Shown here: positions 35,197 through 43,237 of the stretch, piece by piece
Layout of the letters: each line of letters begins with the position of its first letter
How positions within the stretch are numbered: position 1 is the first letter of the stretch
From: Nocardiopsis potens DSM 45234
GTDB taxonomy: Bacteria; Actinomycetota; Actinomycetes; Streptosporangiales; Streptosporangiaceae
DNA length: 64,000 bases
NCBI RefSeq assembly: GCF_000341105.1
Contig: NZ_ANBB01000041.1
Coordinates: forward strand, 1 to 64,000
Reading direction: 5' to 3'
Made by a program: the position numbers and the translations under genes
Notes under the pieces: generated by a model
What the model was told of the DNA's origin: nothing
Database searches by the model: none
The model's input: only the letters and a program-made list of their open reading frames with translations

Positions 35197-36878
35197 TGAG
35201 CCACAAGATCATGATCGGCGTGCCCACCGCCGACCTCGAGACCTCGCTGATGGTCCGCTTCGACGAACTGAGCGGATGCGAGATCGTCAGCGTGCACCGG
35301 GCCTACGCCGAGCTCAGCGAGACGCTGCGGTCCATCCCCGACCTCGACGTACTGATCCTGCACGAGGACCTGGGGCCGCTGCCCGCGGTCGAGCTCATCC
35401 GCGACGTGACCCGCAACCACCCGCAGCTGGCCGTGCTGCTCATGGTGGACGAGCCCGACCCCGAGGTGTTCAGCCGCGCCATGGAGGCGGGCGCCCGCGG
35501 GGTGCTGCCGCACGACAGCACCATCGGCGACCTGGACACCCGGGTCACCCAGGCCGCGGAGTGGTCCCAGACGCTCCGCCGCCACTTCGAGGAGGCCAGC
35601 GCGAACGTGCCGGCCTCCGGGCGGCGCGGCACCATCCTCACCTTCACCGGCGCCAAGGGCGGCATCGGCACCACCACCCTGGTGGTCCAGCTGGCCCGCG
35701 CCGCCGCGCAGGCCGGCCGCTCGATCTGCCTGGTCGACCTGGACCTGCAGAAGGGCGACATCCCCGGCTACCTCGACCTGAACCACCGGCGCAGCATCGT
35801 CGACCTGGTCCAGGCCGCGGACAGCATCAGCGCGTCCATGCTCTCCGAGACGCTGTACGTGCACCCGGAGGGGATGCACATCCTGCTCGCCCCCCGCGAG
35901 GGGGAGCGCGGCGAGGAGGTGACCGAGCTCGCCGCGCGGCAGATCCTGGCCAGCCTGAGCTCCCGCTACGAGCTGGTCATCGTGGACTGCGGCTCGCACA
36001 TGAACGAGGCCACCGCGATGGCCTGCGAGCTGGCGCACACCTCCGTGGTCACGGTCACTCCGGACCTGCCGGCGCTGCGCGCCGCGCAGCGGCTGATCGC
36101 CATGTGGGAGCGGCTCCAGGTGCGGGAGAAGAAGAACGTCCAGACGCTGCTGACCCGGCACAGCAAGAAGAACGAGATCCAGCCGGACTTCGCCCGCAAG
36201 CTGCTGGGCGTGTCCATGCTGCAGAACCCGATCCCCTCGATCTTCCGCAGCCTGGAGGAGGCCTCCAACACCGGGGACCCCCGCCGCATCACCGACGAGA
36301 ACCTGCTCAAGCCGTACAGCAAGGTCGCCGGCGAGCTGGGGGTGCTGGCCCCGCCGCCCGAGCCGGACCTGGTCCAGTTCCCCCCGCAGGCCCCCGGGGC
36401 CGACCCCGCCCTGCCGGCGCTGCCCCCGAAGAAGCAGAAGAAGGGCCTGTTCGGCCGGGGCGACAAGGCCGCCGCCCCGAAGAAGGAGAAGAAGGGGAAG
36501 GGCAAGAAGAAGGCCTCCTCGGACAAGGGCGCCCAGTTCATCGAGTTCGCCGCGGTCACCCCGCTGCTGCTGCTCGCCGCCCTGGCCGTCTGGCAGGTCC
36601 TGCTGTTCGGCATCACCAGCATGTACGCGGGGCACGCCGCCAACGAGGCGGCGCGGCAGGCCGCGGTGACCCCGAACGACCTCGGCAAGATCACCGGCGA
36701 GGCGGCCAAGCGGGTCAGCGCGCCCTGGGACAGCACCGACACCTTCCACGTCGACATCGAGCACCGCCCGGACGGCTCCTCCTACGCCAAGGCGACGCTG
36801 GCCATGCCGGTGGTGCTGCCGAGCGCGACCTCCCCGTGGGACGTGACCGGCCAGGCCCGGATCATCTACGAGAAGTGA
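35196..36878 (+). CDS. CpaE/TadZ ATPase fused to a TadE-like pseudopilin
   Basis: 560 aa. Residues ~1-130: receiver-like domain (HKIMIGVPTADLETSL... DVLILHEDLGPLPAVELI). Residues ~150-390: MinD/ParA-type ATPase with deviant Walker A FTGAKGGIGTTTLV, VDLDLQKGD and SRYELVIVDCG. A Lys/Pro-rich linker (~395-440) leads to a complete prepilin-like segment: SDKG, then AQFIEFAAVTPLLLLAALAVWQ with Glu at +5, followed by a ~90-residue TadE ectodomain. A cytosolic polar-localisation ATPase and an exported pseudopilin in one frame is odd. The prepilin peptidase site at G445 would separate them, releasing a normal TadE. No frameshift is needed: the frame is continuous. Confidence 0.85.
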   Translation: MSHKIMIGVPTADLETSLMVRFDELSGCEIVSVHRAYAELSETLRSIPDLDVLILHEDLGPLPAVELIRDVTRNHPQLAVLLMVDEPDPEVFSRAMEAGARGVLPHDSTIGDLDTRVTQAAEWSQTLRRHFEEASANVPASGRRGTILTFTGAKGGIGTTTLVVQLARAAAQAGRSICLVDLDLQKGDIPGYLDLNHRRSIVDLVQAADSISASMLSETLYVHPEGMHILLAPREGERGEEVTELAARQILASLSSRYELVIVDCGSHMNEATAMACELAHTSVVTVTPDLPALRAAQRLIAMWERLQVREKKNVQTLLTRHSKKNEIQPDFARKLLGVSMLQNPIPSIFRSLEEASNTGDPRRITDENLLKPYSKVAGELGVLAPPPEPDLVQFPPQAPGADPALPALPPKKQKKGLFGRGDKAAAPKKEKKGKGKKKASSDKGAQFIEFAAVTPLLLLAALAVWQVLLFGITSMYAGHAANEAARQAAVTPNDLGKITGEAAKRVSAPWDSTDTFHVDIEHRPDGSSYAKATLAMPVVLPSATSPWDVTGQARIIYEK

Positions 36879-36986
36879 CGGCGACCGACCGAGGACCGCG
36901 CACCGACGGGCGCGGCGACAGGCCAAGGGGGCTCTCCAGGGCCTCCTGAACTCCGACGAGGACCACAGCGAGAAAGGCACACCGCC

Positions 36987-37379
36987 ATGGCACGCTCCCG
37001 TGCGGGGTCCCCCCACTCCGCCCGCTCACGCGGCCGCAGGGGCGACCGGGGATCGCAGTTCATCGAGTTCGCCGCCTACTTCCCCCTGCTGCTGCTGATC
37101 TGCGTGATGGTGATGGAGTTCTTCGCCGGCTTCCTCGCCCTGGAGCGGCTCGGCAACGCCGCCCGCACCGGGGCCCGGGTCGCCTCCACCCAGGGGGTCG
37201 AGGCCGGCACCGAGGCCGCCCGGGAGGCGCTCCCCGCCTGGCTGGACCAGGCCGAGGTCACCAGCGGCTTCAACGACGGCTCCTACTACGTGCAGGCCTC
37301 GGTGTCGCCGCCGTTCATGTACCCGGCCGCCGACCTGAACTTCCAGCTGACCAGGCGGGTGCACATGCCCGACCTGTGA
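36987..37379 (+). CDS. tadE: TadE-family pseudopilin
   Basis: 130 aa. Basic leader (ARSRAGSPHSARSRGRRGDRG), cleavage at G before SQFIEFAAYFPLLLLICVMVMEFFAG with Glu at +5, then the TadE ectodomain (ALERLGNAARTGARVASTQG). It is one of two TadE-like modules in the operon, the other being fused to CpaE. Minor pseudopilin of the Tad pilus. Confidence 0.9.
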   Translation: MARSRAGSPHSARSRGRRGDRGSQFIEFAAYFPLLLLICVMVMEFFAGFLALERLGNAARTGARVASTQGVEAGTEAAREALPAWLDQAEVTSGFNDGSYYVQASVSPPFMYPAADLNFQLTRRVHMPDL

Positions 37380-37453
37380 CCGCCCCCCCTGATCCCGTAC
37401 GCCCGTCCGGTGCGGCCGCCCGCCCACCCGCAGCTTGATGGAGTCACCACCAC

Positions 37454-38785
37454 ATGGGCCTGCGCAACCGCCTCTACGAGAGCTCCCAGGAGAACCGGGA
37501 GAGCACCGACCGCAACAGCGTCTCGCACTGGCGCCAGCGGCTGCTGTCCGAGGTCAACCTGGACGACCTCGCCAAGCTCAGCATGCAGCAGCGCCGCATC
37601 CGCCTGGAGAAGGTGGTCGGCCACCTCCTCTCCCGGGAGGGCCCGGTCCTCTCCGACCGGGAGCGGAGCGCGCTGATCCGCCGGGTCGTCGACGAGGCGC
37701 TGGGGCTGGGCGTGCTGGAGCCCCTGCTGGCCGACGACAGCGTCACCGAGATCATGGTGAACGGCCCGGACGACATCTACGTGGAGCGCGCCGGCCGGGT
37801 GGAGAAGATCAGCACCACCTTCGCCAGCGAGAACCAGCTGATGCAGACGATCGACCGGATCGTCTCCCAGGTGAACCGGCGGGTGGACGAGTCCAGCCCG
37901 ATGGTGGACGCGCGGCTGCCCAGCGGCGAGCGGGTGAACGTGATCATCCCGCCGCTGGCGCTCACCGGGCCCACCATCACCATCCGGCGCTTCCCCAAGC
38001 CGTTCACCATCAAGCAGCTGGCCGCCAAGGGCAGCCTCGACGAGCACACCGCCGCGCTGCTCGCGGCGTTCGTCCGGGCCCGGTTCAACGTCATCATCGC
38101 CGGCGGTACCGGCAGCGGTAAGACGACCTTCCTCAACGCGCTCTCGGCGTTCGCCCCCAACAGCGAGCGGATCATCACCATCGAGGACTCCGCCGAGCTC
38201 CAGCTCCAGCAGGACCACGTGATCCGGCTGGAGTCCCGCCCGCCCAACATGGAGGGCGCCGGCCAGATCACCATCCGCGACCTGGTCCGCAACTCGCTGC
38301 GGATGCGCCCCGACCGGATCATCATCGGCGAGGTCCGCGGCGCGGAGACCCTCGACATGCTGCAGGCGATGAACACCGGCCACGACGGCTCGCTGGCCAC
38401 CGTGCACGCCAACTCCGCCGACGACGCCGTCTACCGGCTGCTCACCCTGGCCTCGATGAGCGAGGTCAAGATCCCCTTCGAGGCGATCCAGGACCAGATC
38501 AACGCGGCGGTGGACGTCATCGTCCACCTGTCCCGCTACGCCGACGGCTCCCGCCGGGTCGGCGAGATCGGGGTGGTCACCTCGGCCCGGCGCGAGGCGT
38601 TCAAGCTCTCCCCGGTGCTCCGCTTCGAGGCGCAGCCGCTCGGCGCGGACGGCCGCGTGCACGGCGAGTTCCACCGCTTCCCGCTCCTCGACCACATCGC
38701 CCAGCGCGTCACCAACGCCGGTGAGACCATCCCTCCCGTCTTCACCGGCGCCCCGACCCGTACTCCCCTGGGAGCCGCCCCGTGA
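37454..38785 (+). CDS. tadA: Tad pilus secretion ATPase TadA/CpaF
   Basis: 443 aa. Type II/IV secretion ATPase. Walker A IIAGGTGSGKTTF (about residues 215-226), the Asp-box TIEDSAELQLQQDHVIRLESRP, Walker B MRPDRIIIGEVRG and the His box TGHDGSLATVHANSADDAVYRL are all intact. The N-terminal helical domain (HWRQRLLSEVNLDDLAKL...) is typical of CpaF. It powers pilus assembly at the cytosolic face. The gene overlaps tadB by 4 bases (GTGA). Confidence 0.95.
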   Translation: MGLRNRLYESSQENRESTDRNSVSHWRQRLLSEVNLDDLAKLSMQQRRIRLEKVVGHLLSREGPVLSDRERSALIRRVVDEALGLGVLEPLLADDSVTEIMVNGPDDIYVERAGRVEKISTTFASENQLMQTIDRIVSQVNRRVDESSPMVDARLPSGERVNVIIPPLALTGPTITIRRFPKPFTIKQLAAKGSLDEHTAALLAAFVRARFNVIIAGGTGSGKTTFLNALSAFAPNSERIITIEDSAELQLQQDHVIRLESRPPNMEGAGQITIRDLVRNSLRMRPDRIIIGEVRGAETLDMLQAMNTGHDGSLATVHANSADDAVYRLLTLASMSEVKIPFEAIQDQINAAVDVIVHLSRYADGSRRVGEIGVVTSARREAFKLSPVLRFEAQPLGADGRVHGEFHRFPLLDHIAQRVTNAGETIPPVFTGAPTRTPLGAAP

Positions 38786-39711
38786 GTCTCGACACCCTGT
38801 CCCTCCTCCTCGCCGCGCTGACCCTCGCGATCGGGGTGTGGGGGTTCCGCGAATGGGCCGTGGGCGCCCTCGACCGGCGGGACCTGGCCTCCCGCGGCGC
38901 CCTGGACGAGGTCGAGCGGCGGGCCAACTCGCCGCTGGCCCGGCTGGACGCGCTGATCCGCCCGACCGACATCGGCACCAAGATCGAGCAGCGGCTCCGG
39001 GCCGCCGGGCTGAAGATGAAGATCTCGGTCTTCATGATGATCGTGACGGTGGCCTGCGTGGTCGCGGTCGTCTTCCTGTGGCGCGCGCTGGCCCCGATCT
39101 TCGGCATCCTGGCCGCGGTGGGCGTGGTCGCCGGCATCTTCGGCTACCTCAAGCGCCAGGAGGAGCGGCGCAAGGAGGCGTTCACCGCGCAGCTCCCCGA
39201 GCTCGCCCGGGTGCTGTCCAACGCGACCCAGGCCGGCCTGGCGCTGCCCACCGCGATCGACATGGCCGCCGAGGAGCTGGACGACCCGGCCGGCTCCGAG
39301 CTGCGCATCACCGCCCGCGCCATGCAGCTCGGCCAGCCGTTCGAGGAGGCCGTGGCCGACCTGCGGGACCGGATGCCCTCCCGGGAGATCGGGGTGCTGA
39401 TCAGCACCCTGCTGGTCGCGTCCCGCTCCGGCGGCGCCCTGGTCACCGCGCTGCGCAACATCTCCGACACCCTGGAGAGCAGGAAGGAGACCCGGCGCGA
39501 GGTGAAGACGATCCTCAGCGAGAGCACCGGAACGGCCTACGTACTACTCGGTATGGGCATCGGCTCGTTCTTCCTGGTCAACACGCTCATGCCGGGCGCC
39601 ATCCAGAACATGACGGAGAGCACCGTCGGCTTCGTGCTCATCCTCGTCGCGATCGCCCTGTTCACCGTCGGCTTCCTGGCGGTACTGCGCATCGCCAAGA
39701 TCGACTTCTGA
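38782..39711 (+). CDS. tadB: Tad pilus inner-membrane protein TadB
   Basis: 309 aa from GTG overlapping the tadA stop. T2SF family: N-terminal TM, two central TM segments (FMMIVTVACVVAVVFLW; APIFGILAAVGVVAGIFGYL), the cytosolic T2SF domain (FTAQLPELARVLSNATQAGLALPTAIDMAAEEL...), and two C-terminal TM segments. It pairs with TadC as platform for TadA. Confidence 0.93.
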   Translation: MSLDTLSLLLAALTLAIGVWGFREWAVGALDRRDLASRGALDEVERRANSPLARLDALIRPTDIGTKIEQRLRAAGLKMKISVFMMIVTVACVVAVVFLWRALAPIFGILAAVGVVAGIFGYLKRQEERRKEAFTAQLPELARVLSNATQAGLALPTAIDMAAEELDDPAGSELRITARAMQLGQPFEEAVADLRDRMPSREIGVLISTLLVASRSGGALVTALRNISDTLESRKETRREVKTILSESTGTAYVLLGMGIGSFFLVNTLMPGAIQNMTESTVGFVLILVAIALFTVGFLAVLRIAKIDF

Positions 39712-39728
39712 GGCTGGAGTCCCTCCCG

Positions 39729-40640
39729 ATGTCCCTCTCGCTACCGGTCATCCTCCTGCTCGGCCTGGCCGCCGCCATGTGCGTGGGCCTGCTCGTGTGG
39801 GGCCTGCACCTCCTCACCGCGAAGGCCCAGGTCGCCGCCGACCTCACCTCCGAGGCCCCGAAGAGCAGCGGGGACGAGGACCAGATCTTCATCCTGCACC
39901 GGATCACCCAGCGGATCGGCTCGCCGCTGCTGCCCATGATCAAGGAGCGGCTCAAGCCGGAACAGATCCAGAGCCTGCAAACCCGGATCGACTCCGCGGG
40001 CCGCCCCGAAGGGCTCACCGTCGACCGCTACCTGAGCCGCAAGGCCGGCGAGATCATCCTGTACGGGGGTCTCGCAGTGGCCATGCTCTTCCAAGGGCAG
40101 ACGCTTTTTGCGTTTCTGGCCCTGGGGTTCTCCTTCATGACCGAGCTCTCCCTCATCGCCGAGCGGAACAAGCGCCAGGAGCAGATCCAGAAGCAGCTGC
40201 CGGACTTCCTCGACGTGCTGGCGGTCACCGTGGGCGCGGGCCTGTCGTTCCGGCAGGCGCTCTCCCGGGTTTCCGACTCCATGCCCGGCCTGCTCGCCGA
40301 CGAGTTCCGGCTCGCCCTGCGCCAGATGGACCTGGGCACCCCCCGCAAGGAGGCCTTCAAGGCGCTGCGCAAGCGAAACAGCAACGAGTCGCTGGGCCGG
40401 TTCGTCACCGCGCTGCAGCAGGCCGAGGAGCTCGGCGCGCCGCTCGCGGACGCGCTCATGACCATCAGCAACGACATCCGCCGGGACGACGCCCAGTTCC
40501 TGCGGCGCAAGGCGCAGAAGACCGCGCCCCGGGTCACCGGCATCACCGCCGCCACCATGCTGCCGGGCCTGCTTCTGGTGATCGGCGGCGGCATGTTCCT
40601 CGGCATGGAGATCGACCTCAGTTTCATCAGCGGCGAGTGA
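39729..40640 (+). CDS. tadC: Tad pilus inner-membrane protein TadC
   Basis: 303 aa from ATG. Second T2SF-family platform subunit, with QIQKQLPDFLDVLAVTVGAGLSFRQALSRVSDSMPG as the core and ETALQQAEELGAPLAD-like segment (TALQQAEELGAPLADALMTISND) near the end. Four TM helices at expected positions. It follows tadB after 17 bases. Confidence 0.93.
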   Translation: MSLSLPVILLLGLAAAMCVGLLVWGLHLLTAKAQVAADLTSEAPKSSGDEDQIFILHRITQRIGSPLLPMIKERLKPEQIQSLQTRIDSAGRPEGLTVDRYLSRKAGEIILYGGLAVAMLFQGQTLFAFLALGFSFMTELSLIAERNKRQEQIQKQLPDFLDVLAVTVGAGLSFRQALSRVSDSMPGLLADEFRLALRQMDLGTPRKEAFKALRKRNSNESLGRFVTALQQAEELGAPLADALMTISNDIRRDDAQFLRRKAQKTAPRVTGITAATMLPGLLLVIGGGMFLGMEIDLSFISGE

Positions 40641-40648
40641 GCAGAGCC

Positions 40649-41881
40649 ATGAGTACCCCCGTCCAGGCGACGCTCCCCCGGCTGGCTTCGCTGGTCCGCC
40701 TGCTGCTGCAGCTGCGGATGCTGCTGGCCGCGTTCGCCCTGCTGCTCATTCCCGAGGAACGGCTCACCCCCCCTACCTTCCTGCTCATCCTCTGCTTCGC
40801 GCTGCTGTCCGGTCTGGCCGCACGGTACTGGGAGCGATTCGTTCCCTACCTGCACGAACACCCGCTGCTGATCACCCTGGACGTCTGCCTGATCTCCTCG
40901 GTGCTGGTGATCGAGGGCCCATCGGGCCCGGCGTTCATCATCACCGTCATCACCGCGACGGTCTGTGGCATCCTGTACGGCGTACGTGGGGCGTTCCTGG
41001 TCGCTTTGCTCCAGATTCTCTGCTACACGCTGGCCGTCCTGCTGTACGTCTACACGCATGGGCAGGACGCCCCGGTCGAAGTGTTCAGCTTTCAGACCCT
41101 CCTGGTTCACCCCACGCTCTACCCGATCACGGCCTACATCGGTTCAAAGGTTCGGGCGGTTTTCGCTGAGCTGGCTGCTGAACAGGAGGCCCGCAAGCAG
41201 GCGGAGCTGGCCGCGGCCGCGGCCGAGGAGCGCGACCGGCTCGCCCGGGACATGCACGACTCGGTGGCCAAGACGCTGCGCGGGGCGGCGATGGCGGCCC
41301 AGGCGCTCCCGCTCTGGCTGAAGAAGAACCCCGAGCGGGCCGCGGACATCGCCGCGCAGGTCGCCGACGCCGCGGACACCGCCTCCTCAGAGGCCCGCGC
41401 CCTCATCGCCGACCTGCGCGACCAGGACGCCGGCGCCCCCTTCACCGGGCTCGTGGAGCGGGCCGTGCAGGAGTGGGCGGAGCAGAGCGGGATCGCCGCC
41501 GCGACCGACCTCCCCGAGGAGTCCCCCGAGCCCTCGGTCACCGCGCGGCGGGAGTGCATCGCCGTGCTCAAGGAGGCGCTGACCAACGTCGAGCGGCACT
41601 CCGGGGCCCGAAGCGTCTCGGTCTCGCTGGCCGTGCACGAGGGGCGGTGCACCCTCTCCATCGCGGACGACGGCGACGGCTTCGCCGTCCCGCACGAGGA
41701 GGTGATGCGCGCCGAGCGCGACGGCAACGGCCACTACGGCCTGCTGGGCATGGCCGAGCGCGCCGAGCGCGCCGGCGGCTCCTTCGACGTCTCGTCCGCC
41801 CCCGGCGAGGGGACCGTACTGCGCGTCACGGTCCCCGTCATGTCGGCGTCCCCGCCCGCCCCGACCCCCGAGAAATCATGA
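40649..41881 (+). CDS. NarL-type sensor histidine kinase
   Basis: 410 aa from ATG. Membrane domain with about five TM helices (to ~165), then a HisKA_3 dimerisation helix with RDMHDSVAKTLRGAAM (phospho-His 203) and a HATPase_c domain (ECIAVLKEALTNVERHSGA, LSIADDGDGF, YGLLGMAERAERAGG). No periplasmic ligand domain is obvious, so it may sense membrane or wall state. It lies 8 bases from tadC, so it is in the Tad operon, and it precedes its cognate response regulator. Confidence 0.92.
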   Translation: MSTPVQATLPRLASLVRLLLQLRMLLAAFALLLIPEERLTPPTFLLILCFALLSGLAARYWERFVPYLHEHPLLITLDVCLISSVLVIEGPSGPAFIITVITATVCGILYGVRGAFLVALLQILCYTLAVLLYVYTHGQDAPVEVFSFQTLLVHPTLYPITAYIGSKVRAVFAELAAEQEARKQAELAAAAAEERDRLARDMHDSVAKTLRGAAMAAQALPLWLKKNPERAADIAAQVADAADTASSEARALIADLRDQDAGAPFTGLVERAVQEWAEQSGIAAATDLPEESPEPSVTARRECIAVLKEALTNVERHSGARSVSVSLAVHEGRCTLSIADDGDGFAVPHEEVMRAERDGNGHYGLLGMAERAERAGGSFDVSSAPGEGTVLRVTVPVMSASPPAPTPEKS

Positions 41882-41960
41882 TGAATCCCCCATACGGAAC
41901 CGAATGCCGCGAACGGACATCTGAGAGACACATGTCCATCCTCTGCTCAGGAGCCGCACC

Positions 41961-42659
41961 GTGACGCTCGACTCCCCCGACCGGGCATCAGCATCCCCCA
42001 TCACCGTCCTGGCCGTCGACGACAACGTGATCGTCCGGGCCGGGCTGGTCGCGCTCCTGGAGGTCTCGGACGACATCGAGGTCGTCGCCGAGGCCGGCGA
42101 CGGCGCCCAGGCCCTCGTCGAAGCGGAGCGGCACCGGCCCGACCTCGTCCTGCTCGACGTGCGCATGCCGGTCCGGGACGGGGTGAGCACCATCGAGGAG
42201 CTCACCCGGTTCTCCAAGGTCATCATGCTCACCCACACCGAGGACGCGGAGGTCGTCAGCACGGCCCTGCGCCGCGGCGCCTCCGGCTACCTGGTGCACG
42301 GGAACTTCAGCGCCGAGGAGCTCTACCGCGCGCTGCACGCCGTCGCGGAGGGGACGGGCACCCCGCTCTCCCCCATCGCCGCCACCGTCGCCCTGAACGC
42401 CATGCGCTCGGCCCCGGAGAAGCCCGCCCAGGCGGGGGACCCCGCCGGCCTGGGCCTGACCCAGCGCGAGGGCGAGATCCTCTCCGCCGTCGCCCGCGGC
42501 CTCGCCAACAGGGCCATCGCCGAGGAGCTCTTCCTCACCGAGAAGACCGTGAAGAACCACATCAACCGCATCTTCCGCAAGCTCGGCGTGACCAGCCGGG
42601 CCGAGGCGATCGCCCGCTGGAACGGCGTCCCGCCCCAGCAGAAGACGGCAGCCGACTGA
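41961..42659 (+). CDS. NarL/LuxR-family response regulator
   Basis: 232 aa from GTG. Receiver domain with the acidic pair AVDDN near residue 17, phospho-Asp 66 in LVLLDVRMPVRDG, Thr in VIMLTHTEDAEV and Lys position replaced or shifted in the ALRRGASGYLVHGNFS segment. C-terminal LuxR HTH (LTQREGEILSAVARGLANRAIAEELFLTEKTVKNHINRIFRKLGV). It probably controls this locus. The shared operator found before flp and the effector genes is a natural candidate target (inference). Confidence 0.92.
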   Translation: MTLDSPDRASASPITVLAVDDNVIVRAGLVALLEVSDDIEVVAEAGDGAQALVEAERHRPDLVLLDVRMPVRDGVSTIEELTRFSKVIMLTHTEDAEVVSTALRRGASGYLVHGNFSAEELYRALHAVAEGTGTPLSPIAATVALNAMRSAPEKPAQAGDPAGLGLTQREGEILSAVARGLANRAIAEELFLTEKTVKNHINRIFRKLGVTSRAEAIARWNGVPPQQKTAAD

Positions 42660-42734
42660 CCCCGCGGCGGCCTCCCGCCCCTGCTCAGCAGGGCACAGGC
42701 CCAAGGAATTCTTGGGACCCGCCCCCTTGCGAAG

Positions 42735-42780
42735 TTGGGCCCCCGGGCCCTAGGCGCCCGGATGCCCGCCCCCATAAATT
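42735..42780 (+). promoter_or_regulatory. Palindromic operator and -10 box of flp
   Basis: TTGGGCCC-CC-GGGCCCTA (42735-42752, one mismatch to a perfect palindrome) with a -10-like TAAATT at 42775-42780. The centre-to-(-10) distance is 31 bases, and the operator start lies 107 bases before the flp ATG. The same arrangement recurs at 61139 and 55457. The centre would fall near -42, the position used by class II activators. Confidence 0.7.
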
Positions 42781-42841
42781 AATGAACGTCGCAAGGGCAG
42801 GAGCCCACCGGATGAACCGGTAGAACGCTGAAGGAGTAGAA

Positions 42842-43132
42842 ATGACGAACCCCCTGGTCTCCCTCCGCACCAAGACCTCTGACTTCATCGCGAAGCGCCG
42901 CGAGAACAAGAAGGACCGCGGCGCCACCTTCATCGAGTACGGCGCGCTCGTCCTCCTCGTCGCCGCCGTCGTCGCCGCCGTGTTCGGTTTCGGCCTCAAG
43001 GACAAGGTCGTGGCCATGTTCGACTCTGGCTTCCAGAAGATCTCCGAGAGCACTGACGTCGACTTCGAGGGTGGCGACCAGAACCCGGACGACCAGGGTG
43101 ACCAGGGCGACCAGGAGCCCCAGCCCGAGTAA
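42842..43132 (+). CDS. flp: Flp-type major pilin
   Basis: 96 aa. Basic leader ending KDRG, then class III signal peptide cleavage before ATFIEYGALVLLVAAVVAAVFGFG (Glu +5, Tyr +6). Short amphipathic part (LKDKVVAMFDSGFQKI) and an unusual acidic DxxG-rich tail of about 25 residues (QNPDDQGDQGDQEPQPE). Tad machinery assembles Flp into a thin pilus. The N-terminal ~45 residues are the template that recurs in the effector ORFs downstream. Confidence 0.93.
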   Translation: MTNPLVSLRTKTSDFIAKRRENKKDRGATFIEYGALVLLVAAVVAAVFGFGLKDKVVAMFDSGFQKISESTDVDFEGGDQNPDDQGDQGDQEPQPE

Positions 43133-43175
43133 CCTCTCCTCACCCGAAATCCGGTTCGGAAAGTTCGGCTTACTG

Positions 43176-43200
43176 GGGGCGGAGTCTACGGCTCCGCCCC
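43176..43200 (+). terminator. Terminator after flp
   Basis: GGGGCGGAG, loop TCTACGG, CTCCGCCCC, followed by TCTTC. It is consistent with flp being a strongly expressed monocistron. Confidence 0.8.
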
Positions 43201-43237
43201 TCTTCGACCCCCTAGCGAAGCTCATGAGTACACACAG

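Noticed and set aside
35081..36949. 622-codon plus-strand frame
   Set aside because: Off-frame shadow of the CpaE-TadE gene.
42842..43132. Acidic tail of Flp as a frameshift artefact
   Set aside because: The frame has good codon bias to its stop and a terminator follows, so the tail seems real.
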